The translations under genes were made by a program, and so were the position numbers. A stretch of 5,030 nucleotides of DNA, from positions 1 to 5,030 of the forward strand of contig PMHI01000448.1 of assembly GCA_003156615.1 (NCBI GenBank), written 5' to 3'. This document shows positions 1-5,030 of the stretch, one piece after another (the stretch's first letter is position 1; every line of letters starts with the position of its first letter). This DNA comes from Acidobacteriaceae bacterium (lineage in GTDB: Bacteria > Acidobacteriota > Terriglobia > Terriglobales > SbA1). Under the pieces are notes generated by a model. That model saw only the letters and a list, made by a program, of their open reading frames with translations. It made no database searches and was not told where the DNA came from.

Positions 1-1611
1 GAGGCACTGCAGGCGGGAGCAAATTCAGTTCTGGCGAAACCGATTCGCGTGGAACAGGTACGGGGCACGATGAGCACGGCCTGCGAGCTGCTCCGGTCAA
101 AATTGCAACCATCCGCAAAGCGAACCGAGCCGGTGGCCGTCGAGGAGAAGCCGGAAACGGCCGTAATGGCTGCTGCTGCGGGGGCAGGAGGTTTTTCCGT
201 ACCCGTCTCCGTAACTCGGGCGCCAGAGAAAACCTTCCAGGCGGGGGAATTCCTGATATCGGAAAATTCCGCTCCCGGAGCACAATTCGACACCGCCCCG
301 GAATATGACGTTCAGGAGTCGCTCAATCAGACCGCAGCTGCGGAGGTTGACGCGCTCACGGAGCTGGACCCGATGGCCTCGGCGGTAGAGGAAGCTGCCC
401 CAGAGCCAACGGAGACCCAGAATGCGCTGACCGGCTGGGCATCCCTGCAAGCCCGGCTGACGAAATCGACGCCAGAGCCGGTCGAGGATGCCCCGGCGAA
501 GAGCGAATTGCTGTCGTACGTTGAAACGCCGTCCTATGGGAGGCCGCTGGCCGAGCTGCATGCAAAAGATGAAGATCCCGCGAGGCAAAAATCGTTAGCG
601 GAATCGGGATCTGCAGCCGCGACTTCAGCCTGCGAGTCCCAGGAAACAGAAGAGCGCACGCAATCCGCGGAGCGACCGCGTGCGAAACGCGGCAAAATTA
701 TTCGGGTGAGCGCATTCGCAGTGGCCTGCGTAGTTCTGGCGGTGCCGCAAACACGACACAGCCTGCGGATGTTCTGTAGCAGTACGGTGCAGGCGGTAGG
801 GAGTTGGCTGAACCCACCACCCGCCCCATTGCCGCAACCTGTGCCGCTGCATGACAGTTTTGGCCAGGAGGATGAGTACAAGTTTCCCACGGCAGGGAAG
901 ATCGCGGGTGCGACAAGGGAAACCTCCCCGATTCGCGTGCTTCCGGTCATTGACCCAACGGCGAAAACGGAAAAGGGTCCGGAGGCGAAGGGTGGGCAGG
1001 CAGAGGCGACCACGGGCGATAGCGACGCTGCCGATCAAAGCCAGAGCGGGCAGGCGCTGGCGGGGAACGATCAGCTGAAGGATGCGACTCAGACGAACGT
1101 CGGCGCCCCACCGGGAAGTGCTTCGGGAGCATCGCCTGGTCCGGCCCTCTCTGGGGCGCAGGCCCCGGCGAATGCGGTGAGCCAAGCCGCCGCAGCGCCG
1201 CCGCGTGTGGTTTCAGCGGGGAACAGCACGGGCATTCCGTCGAGTCTGAAATCGCAGCTGGCTTCGGCGACTCCGGAGGCCAGCGGGAGCAAGCCGGCCG
1301 AGGCAGCGATGGCAGCGATTGAGCCGGTAAATTTGCCGGAGTCAGCGGCGCGTGAACTGCTGACTCAACCAGTGGATCCGGAATATCCGGCAGCGGCGAA
1401 AGCCAGCGGGCAGCGGGGCAGCGTGGTTCTGCAGGTGCTCATCGGGCGCGATGGCGCGGTACAGGATGCGAAGTTCCTCGAGGGATCGCTGGTGTTTGCC
1501 CGGTCCGCCATTGACGCCGTAAAGCAGTGGCGCTTCAAGCCTTATTCCATGAACGGCCGCGCCGTATCGGTCGAGAGCGTGATCACGCTGAACTTCACGC
1601 CACCGGGCTAG
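1..1611 (+). CDS. Receiver-domain tail fused through a membrane segment to a TonB C-terminal domain (5' partial)
   Basis: The frame is open from base 1, so the gene starts upstream; the GTG at 49 lies inside a domain and is not the start. The first ~35 residues look like the last part of a response-regulator receiver domain: an AGAN turn, then a Lys-Pro pair (bases 37-42) at the conserved beta5 Lys, then an amphipathic helix. A ~195-residue acidic Ala/Glu/Pro-rich linker follows. A basic stretch (RPRAKRGK) precedes one short hydrophobic segment (about 697-747), which fits an N-in topology. A proline-rich run (814-846) and ~170 low-complexity residues probably span the periplasm. The end (about 1357-1602) is a TonB_C domain: DPEYPAAAKASGQRG, IGRDGAV, then AIDAVKQWRFKPY. 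TonB_C domains normally contact outer-membrane receptors. The membrane segment lacks the His that TonB uses with ExbB/ExbD, so energy transduction is uncertain. Domain calls are firm for TonB_C and moderate for the receiver. No terminator is visible after the stop. Confidence 0.85.
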   Translation, partial: EALQAGANSVLAKPIRVEQVRGTMSTACELLRSKLQPSAKRTEPVAVEEKPETAVMAAAAGAGGFSVPVSVTRAPEKTFQAGEFLISENSAPGAQFDTAPEYDVQESLNQTAAAEVDALTELDPMASAVEEAAPEPTETQNALTGWASLQARLTKSTPEPVEDAPAKSELLSYVETPSYGRPLAELHAKDEDPARQKSLAESGSAAATSACESQETEERTQSAERPRAKRGKIIRVSAFAVACVVLAVPQTRHSLRMFCSSTVQAVGSWLNPPPAPLPQPVPLHDSFGQEDEYKFPTAGKIAGATRETSPIRVLPVIDPTAKTEKGPEAKGGQAEATTGDSDAADQSQSGQALAGNDQLKDATQTNVGAPPGSASGASPGPALSGAQAPANAVSQAAAAPPRVVSAGNSTGIPSSLKSQLASATPEASGSKPAEAAMAAIEPVNLPESAARELLTQPVDPEYPAAAKASGQRGSVVLQVLIGRDGAVQDAKFLEGSLVFARSAIDAVKQWRFKPYSMNGRAVSVESVITLNFTPPG

Positions 1612-1707
1612 CGGGCTTGGTGACGAATCTGAGGATGGACCGTCTGAATGGTTGCGTGAAGACCGAATCCCCGGCAGGGTACGTTAGGGGAGAACAAGAG
1701 CAGCCAA

Positions 1708-1738
1708 GAGACACGAAACGGCATCTAGAAGATATAAT
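1708..1738 (+). promoter_or_regulatory. Sigma70-type promoter of the S41-like gene
   Basis: A perfect TATAAT lies at 1733-1738. A weaker GAGACA (four of six matches to TTGACA) lies at 1708-1713, giving a 19-bp spacer, slightly long. The predicted start of transcription is near 1745, which leaves a leader of about 41 nt before the ATG at 1786. This argues against the in-frame GTG at 1747 as the start codon, because it would have almost no leader. The gene therefore probably has its own promoter and does not depend on read-through from the TonB-domain gene. Confidence 0.55.
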
Positions 1739-1751
1739 GGTAGAAAGTGGC

Positions 1752-1775
1752 TCCGCACCAGAATCCGCACCAGAA
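1752..1775 (+). repeat. Perfect tandem duplication of a 12-mer in the 5' leader
   Basis: The 12-mer TCCGCACCAGAA occurs twice head to tail (1752-1763 and 1764-1775) with no mismatch. The pair lies between the predicted transcription start and the purine-rich stretch just ahead of the ATG at 1786. It may be a slippage duplication, and it changes the leader length in steps of 12 nt. Confidence 0.9.
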
Positions 1776-1785
1776 GAAGAACTCA

Positions 1786-3000
1786 ATGTCCATGAAAATT
1801 AAAGCTGCAATCTTGGTTTCGTCCTTTGCCGTGCTGTTGTTTGTGGTGGCTGGTTCGTTTGGAGGTGTGCACGCCTCGTCGAACGACGGCTCCTACCGGC
1901 AGATGCAGGTTTACAGCGAAGTACTGTCCCGGGTGCAAAGCGAGTACGTAGAAGATCCAAATATTCCCAAGGTGACAGATGGGGCTTTGCACGGCTTGGT
2001 GGAGTCGCTCGATGCGAACTCCAGCTACCTGACGGCAGACGCCTACAAGGCCTACAAGGCTCACAAGTCGGCAGCCAAGGGCGAGACTGGGGCGACCGTC
2101 TCGAAACGCTTTGGATACGCGGATGTGGTGGCGGTACTGCCGGGATCGCCAGCGGAGAAGGCAGGGATTGAGGCCACGGACATCTTCGAATCGATCGAAG
2201 GCCAGAGCACGCGGGACATGTCGCTGCCAGAGATTCGCAGCGCGCTGGCGGGGGCCCCGGGCTCCAGCGTGAATGTTTCTGTGGTGCGGGCGCGCAGAGC
2301 AGAGCCGCAGAAGATGACGATTACGCGGGAGTTGGTGAGCATTCCGCCGGTTTCTGACAAGATGCTGGAGGATGGCATCGGCTATGTGAAAGTGGACGCT
2401 CTCACCAAGGGTAAGGCGCAGGAGATTGCCGGGAAGATCAAGTCGCTCGAAAAATCAGGAGCGAAGAAGCTGGTTCTGGATTTGCGGAACACGGCGGAAG
2501 GAGAGGAAAGCGAGGGCGTCGCCACGGCCAATCTTTTCCTCAACCACGGCACGATTACTTATCTGCAAGGGCAGAAGTTTCCGCGAGAGGCGTTTAATGC
2601 GGATCCGGCCAAGGCGGTCACTTCCCTTCCGGTCGCCGTGCTGGTGAACAAGGGGACAGCCGGGGCGGCTGAGATTGTGGCGGCGGCGATCCTCGAGAAT
2701 GCCCGGGGCGACGTGGTGGGCGAGAAGACCTTCGGCGAGGGATCGGTGCCGAAAATATTCGACCTGCCTGATGGCGGAGCGCTGATTCTCTCTGTGGCGA
2801 AATACTATTCGCCCAGCGGCAAGGCGCTTCAGGAAACCGCGGTAACCCCCAATGTGCTGGTGGCCGACGACACGGACAACGCGATCTCCGATGAGGAGGA
2901 ACAGGAGCCTGCCGCTCCCGAACCAGAAGCCAAGCCCAAGACTACGCAGGATGATCAGTTGCACAAGGCCATCGAGGTGCTGAAGAGCCGAACGAGCTAG
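1786..3000 (+). CDS. Exported PDZ/S41-family protease homologue, probably catalytically inactive
   Basis: This 404-residue protein has the full layout of a C-terminal processing protease (CtpA/Prc, family S41). Residues 1-30 are a signal peptide or anchor, with a likely cut after VHA. A helical region follows (YVEDP..., then LVESLDANSSYL), then a PDZ domain at about 102-180 (PGSPAEKAGI, RSALAGAPGSSVNVSVVRA). The S41 core runs from about 193 to 360 (GIGYVKVDAL, LVLDLRN, VLVNKG, GEKTFG, YYSPSGKALQ, VTPNV), and the tail is acidic and Pro-rich. A gapless match to the usual NxGSASASE and GExTFGKGSVQ blocks puts Gly293 (2662-2664) at the nucleophilic Ser and Glu318 (2737-2739) at the general-base Lys. 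The Gln after that Lys is Pro, and LRNNPGG reads LRNTAEG. The frame is intact, so this is a pseudoenzyme candidate rather than a pseudogene. It may bind proteins or C-termini in the periplasm. ATG 1786 follows a purine-rich run (1772-1781); ATG 1792 is an alternative. Confidence 0.88.
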   Translation: MSMKIKAAILVSSFAVLLFVVAGSFGGVHASSNDGSYRQMQVYSEVLSRVQSEYVEDPNIPKVTDGALHGLVESLDANSSYLTADAYKAYKAHKSAAKGETGATVSKRFGYADVVAVLPGSPAEKAGIEATDIFESIEGQSTRDMSLPEIRSALAGAPGSSVNVSVVRARRAEPQKMTITRELVSIPPVSDKMLEDGIGYVKVDALTKGKAQEIAGKIKSLEKSGAKKLVLDLRNTAEGEESEGVATANLFLNHGTITYLQGQKFPREAFNADPAKAVTSLPVAVLVNKGTAGAAEIVAAAILENARGDVVGEKTFGEGSVPKIFDLPDGGALILSVAKYYSPSGKALQETAVTPNVLVADDTDNAISDEEEQEPAAPEPEAKPKTTQDDQLHKAIEVLKSRTS

Positions 3001-3027
3001 ACGGTTCTCGTATTTGCTGGCAAGTTC

Positions 3028-3063
3028 ATCGCGCGCCGTAAAAGACGCGCGATTTTGTTTTTT
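3028..3063 (+). terminator. Rho-independent terminator of the S41-like gene
   Basis: An 8-bp perfect stem pairs ATCGCGCG (3028-3035) with CGCGCGAT (3046-3053) around a 10-nt loop. The tract TTTGTTTTTT (3054-3063) follows directly. It begins 27 nt after the stop codon. The opposite strand has no T tract after the hairpin, so it should act mainly on plus-strand transcripts and shield the convergent pstS-like gene from read-through. Confidence 0.9.
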
Positions 3064-3080
3064 CTTCCGGGCGGAGACAG

Positions 3081-4097
3081 TTATGGAATCCTCTCGATTA
3101 GCTTCAATTCGGGTTCAACAATCGCTGTCGGGAGCCTGGCGAAGCCGGCCTGTTGGGCGTGGGTTTGTCCTTCATTCAGCATCCATCGCAGGAAGTCCTT
3201 GATAGCCTCCTGTTTCGTCGATTCCATCTTTTCAGGAACTAGAATCCAGGTGAAGCTGGAGATAGGATACGACTTGTCGCCGGAAGGATCAGTAAGGGAG
3301 GAGCGGGAATCGGAGGAGGTGGCCTTTGCGGCTGCGACCGCTGCCGCATTGATGCTTGAGGAATCAGCGATGATGAAATTCCCCGCCGCGTTTTGTACCT
3401 GCCCGTACGACAACTGGTTCTGCCCTACGTAGAACAGTTCGACGTAGCCGATGGAATTCGAAGTCTCCTTCACCATTCTGGCGAGATTGCCATTGCCTTC
3501 CGCTTGTTTGCCGACTGGCCACTTAATGGAGCTCCCGCGACCGACCCTGGTTCTCCACTCCGTGCTGACTTTGCTCAAATAGTCCGACCAAATATAGGTG
3601 GAACCACGTCCCGCGGCGCTGTGGATCACGGCAATGTCGCTGGAAGGCAGTTGGATCTTCGGGTTCTGCCCGGCAATGGCAGGGTCGTTCCATTTGGTGA
3701 TCGTTCCCAAGTAGATCCCGGCCAGAGCCTTCGGCGAAAATCGGAGCGGTTCGCCCACGCCCGGCAGGTTGTAGACCGGCACCATCGCCTCAAGGATTGT
3801 GGCGAACTGCAACACTCTCACATTTGCGAGCTGTCTATCGGTCAGGGGAGCGTCACTGGTGGCGAAATCTGCGCCGCCGGAAGTCACCATGTCGATGCCC
3901 GCTTCCGATCCGGAGGGCAGGTAGCTGAAGTGGACATTGGGGCGGGCTTTCTCGAATGCTTGGAACCACCGTGAATAGATCGGGAGAGGAGTGGTGGTTC
4001 CGACGCCCACCAACTGGACTTTTTCTGCATTCTGGGAAGCGGCGATCTGAGCCAGTACCAGCACGAACGGGAGGAGCCAGAATCGTTGGAAATGCAC
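3081..4097 (-). CDS. pstS: PstS-family periplasmic substrate-binding protein with altered phosphate-binding loop
   Basis: This 338-residue protein is close to E. coli PstS in length (about 346 with signal) and matches it along its whole length. It has a signal peptide at 1-21 (cut near AAS) with no lipobox Cys, so it should be soluble in the periplasm. PstS landmarks are GVGTTTPLPIYSRW (31-44), SGSEAGID (62-69), DFATSDAPLTD (77-87), AGIYLGTITKWNDPAI, TYIWSDYLSKV and SIGYVELFYV. Such proteins deliver phosphate to the PstCAB transporter. Aligned to E. coli mature numbering from memory, Thr10, Ser38 and Asp56 are kept (Thr35, Ser64, Asp82). Phe11 is Thr36, Arg135 is Ser160, Asp137 is Ala162, Ser139 is Arg164 and Thr141 is Ser166. 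The ligand may therefore differ or bind in another way. GTG 4097 is the first start after the upstream in-frame stop and has a good SD. No pstC, pstA, pstB or phoU is in the window, and no Pho box is evident. Confidence 0.88.
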   Translation of the reverse strand: MHFQRFWLLPFVLVLAQIAASQNAEKVQLVGVGTTTPLPIYSRWFQAFEKARPNVHFSYLPSGSEAGIDMVTSGGADFATSDAPLTDRQLANVRVLQFATILEAMVPVYNLPGVGEPLRFSPKALAGIYLGTITKWNDPAIAGQNPKIQLPSSDIAVIHSAAGRGSTYIWSDYLSKVSTEWRTRVGRGSSIKWPVGKQAEGNGNLARMVKETSNSIGYVELFYVGQNQLSYGQVQNAAGNFIIADSSSINAAAVAAAKATSSDSRSSLTDPSGDKSYPISSFTWILVPEKMESTKQEAIKDFLRWMLNEGQTHAQQAGFARLPTAIVEPELKLIERIP

Positions 4098-4101
4098 GTT
4101 G

Positions 4102-4108
4102 CTCCCTT
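4102..4108 (-). promoter_or_regulatory. Shine-Dalgarno site of the pstS-like gene
   Basis: On the minus strand the sequence AAGGGAG lies 4 nt ahead of the GTG at 4097. It is the only good SD nearby. No ATG, GTG or TTG occurs in frame between it and the upstream stop at 4140-4142, so it fixes the GTG as the start. Confidence 0.75.
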
Positions 4109-4136
4109 GTATCGGACAGAAACACCCCGAAGTTCC

Positions 4137-4164
4137 ATTCTAGCCGGACTGTTTTGATTGTCTA
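4137..4164 (-). promoter_or_regulatory. Sigma70-type promoter of the pstS-like gene
   Basis: On the minus strand TAGACA (4159-4164, five of six to TTGACA) and TAGAAT (4137-4142, five of six to TATAAT) are separated by 16 bp. Transcription would start near 4130, about 33 nt before the GTG, with the SD inside that leader. Both hexamers lie within copies of the heptamer GGCTAGA (4139-4145 and 4161-4167), spaced 22 bp apart. These repeats could be a coincidence or a regulator site. Confidence 0.55.
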
Positions 4165-4204
4165 GCCCTCACGAGCCTCCGCCCGCGGCTCCCGGAACAC
4201 CCCC

Positions 4205-4251
4205 GCTAGGCGTGGCTTCGAGCGGCACTCGCGGTTCCATAGATTCCTAGC
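4205..4251. other. Nested inverted repeat in the divergent intergenic region
   Basis: GCTAGG (4205-4210) is complementary to CCTAGC (4246-4251). Inside it, GTGG (4212-4215) can pair with CCAT (4237-4240, with one G-T pair), and CGAG (4219-4222) with CTCG (4228-4231) around a 5-nt loop. GGTTCC (4233-4238) can instead pair with GGAACC (4257-4262), or in part with GGAAC (4194-4198). No T tract follows, so this is not a terminator. Each stem is short, and the whole may be chance in GC-rich DNA. It lies outside the predicted transcript of the pstS-like gene. No gene, tRNA or further feature was found in the rest of the region 4098-4368. Confidence 0.3.
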
Positions 4252-4336
4252 ATCCGGGAACCTTTTGGGGGTGGGGAATGAGGGTTGAGTGCGCGGCCGG
4301 TGCTAGCGGACAACTAGCTGCGTGTGGCCCTGGCGA

Positions 4337-4365
4337 TTGACGCCCTGCTATTCTGAACCTATCTC
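4337..4365 (+). promoter_or_regulatory. Possible weak promoter of the GT51 gene
   Basis: TTGACG (4337-4342, five of six to TTGACA) is followed after 17 bp by TATCTC (4360-4365), only three of six to TATAAT. If used, transcription would begin at or next to the ATG at 4369, giving a transcript with almost no leader. The lack of any purine-rich SD ahead of the ATG agrees with that, but the -10 match is poor. Confidence 0.25.
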
Positions 4366-4368
4366 GCC

Positions 4369-5030
4369 ATGAAGTCGCTCTATGAAGATCTTCCGCCGGT
4401 GGAGATAGCCGGACGGAAACTAGTCGGCCGCGTGTTGTTTGGCCTGCTGGTGCTAGTTTCCGCCCTGGTGGGAGCAACTGCCGGACTTCTGCTGGTCTAT
4501 ACCACGGATTTGCCGCAGGTGGAAGCCTTGGAAGCGTACCGGCCGAGTTCGATTACGGAGTTGTATGACGACCACGGTCGGGTGATTGGATCGTTCGCGC
4601 TGCAGCGGCGGGTGGTGGCTGGCTATGATGATTTTGTCCCCGTCCTGAGGGACGCGCTGGTCTCCATTGAAGACAAGGACTTCTACCGGCATTCGGGAAT
4701 CAACTTCTGGCGCATTGTGGGAGCAGCGTACCGCGACATTGAATCAGGGGGCAAGGTTCAAGGCGCGTCGACACTGACCATGCAGTTGGCGCGCAACCTT
4801 TTTCTTTCTCCCGACCGCTCCTTCCATCGCAAGGTGCAGGAGGTGATGCTCGCGATTCAGATCGAGCGGCGCTTCACCAAGCCGCAAATCTTCACGCTGT
4901 ATGCCAATCAGATTTTTCTCGGGCACGGAGTATACGGGTTCGAGGCTGCGTCAGAGTTCTACTTCAGCAAGCCGGCTCGAAATCTTACGCTGGCAGAAGC
5001 CGCACTGCTGGCGGGTCTGCCCAAGGGTCC
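4369..5030 (+). CDS. Penicillin-binding protein, GT51 peptidoglycan glycosyltransferase (class A PBP family; 3' partial)
   Basis: The window holds the first 220 codons and then ends. Residues 1-17 are cytoplasmic, about 22-44 form one membrane anchor, and the rest is periplasmic. The GT51 domain polymerises lipid II into glycan strands. All expected motifs appear in order: EDKDFYRHSGI with catalytic Glu101, GASTLTMQLARN (132-143), RKVQE (154-158), then LYANQIFLGHGVYGFEAASEFYF and LTLAEAALLAGLPKG. The second motif reads STLTMQ where many members have STxTQQ; this form is seen in PBP1C-like and other active members. Whether a transpeptidase domain follows is not visible, so PBP1A, PBP1C and monofunctional forms cannot be told apart, though the long region between anchor and GT51 favours a PBP1 type. 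ATG 4369 is the first start after an in-frame stop at 4354-4356 and has no clear SD. It is transcribed divergently from the pstS-like gene. Confidence 0.93.
   Translation, partial: MKSLYEDLPPVEIAGRKLVGRVLFGLLVLVSALVGATAGLLLVYTTDLPQVEALEAYRPSSITELYDDHGRVIGSFALQRRVVAGYDDFVPVLRDALVSIEDKDFYRHSGINFWRIVGAAYRDIESGGKVQGASTLTMQLARNLFLSPDRSFHRKVQEVMLAIQIERRFTKPQIFTLYANQIFLGHGVYGFEAASEFYFSKPARNLTLAEAALLAGLPKG

Noticed and set aside
49..51. GTG at 49 as the start of the TonB-domain gene
   Set aside because: The frame is open to base 1 and the residues before it are receiver-like and continuous with those after, so the gene is cut by the window edge.
97..588. Minus-strand open frame of 163 codons opposite the first gene
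   Set aside because: It lies wholly inside a supported gene on the other strand, has an Arg/Gly-rich composition typical of GC-rich antisense frames, and shows no domain or SD.
1600..1625. Inverted-repeat-like sequence around the stop of the TonB-domain gene as a terminator
   Set aside because: Pairing is short and imperfect around a GCTAGC core, and no T tract follows.
1747..1785. Upstream extension of the S41-like protein to the GTG at 1747
   Set aside because: It would sit about 2 nt after the predicted transcription start, would place a polar His/Gln/Lys stretch encoded by the 12-bp repeat before the signal peptide, and has no SD. ATG 1786 gives a normal signal peptide.
3393..3974. Plus-strand open frame of 193 codons opposite the pstS-like gene
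   Set aside because: The minus-strand frame matches PstS along its full length; this one shows no recognisable motif and is an antisense shadow.
4149..4167. Pho box upstream of the pstS-like gene
   Set aside because: CTGT- and TTGT-like half-sites are present but 9 bp apart rather than 11, with poor match to the consensus.
4173..4191. Hairpin GAGCC/GGCTC as a terminator
   Set aside because: Only a 5-bp stem with a 9-nt loop and no T tract on either strand.
4165..4262. Possible tRNA suggested by GGTTCC and nested stems
   Set aside because: No acceptor stem, anticodon arm or T-arm consensus of correct spacing could be assembled.

Overview
The window reads as chromosomal DNA of a GC-rich Gram-negative bacterium. 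A TonB-type C-terminal domain, a periplasmic PstS-type binding protein and a GT51 peptidoglycan polymerase all imply a diderm envelope. The protein style (Ala/Pro/Glu-rich linkers, a response-regulator tail fused to other modules, a degenerate S41 protease) resembles Acidobacteriota of the Terriglobia type. That assignment is inference from memory of such proteins, not from a search. There is no rRNA, tRNA, insertion sequence, CRISPR array or phage gene.

Layout. (1) Bases 1-1611, plus strand: the 3' part of a gene that begins before the window. It encodes the end of a receiver-like domain, a long acidic linker, one short membrane segment, a Pro/Ala-rich stretch and a TonB C-terminal domain. 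(2) Bases 1612-1785: a spacer with a promoter carrying a perfect TATAAT box and a tandem 12-bp duplication in the predicted 5' leader. (3) Bases 1786-3000, plus: an exported PDZ/S41 (C-terminal processing protease) homologue whose catalytic Ser and Lys positions are Gly and Glu, so probably a pseudoprotease. It ends at a strong intrinsic terminator (3028-3063). (4) Bases 3081-4097, minus, convergent with the previous gene: a PstS-family binding protein with its own SD and promoter. Its scaffold is well conserved but the main phosphate-binding loop is rewritten. (5) Bases 4098-4368: a 271-bp divergent intergenic region with the pstS-like promoter, several short inverted repeats and a cluster of CTAG tetramers. 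(6) Bases 4369-5030, plus: the N-terminal part of a membrane-anchored GT51 peptidoglycan glycosyltransferase (class A PBP family), cut by the window end.

All four products act at or across the cytoplasmic membrane and in the periplasm, but the genes do not look like one operon. The S41 homologue and the PstS homologue each have their own promoter and face each other, and the GT51 gene is divergent from pstS. I do not see a clear new multigene system. The most noteworthy points are the predicted dead S41 protease, the PstS homologue with altered ligand residues, and the receiver/TonB fusion.
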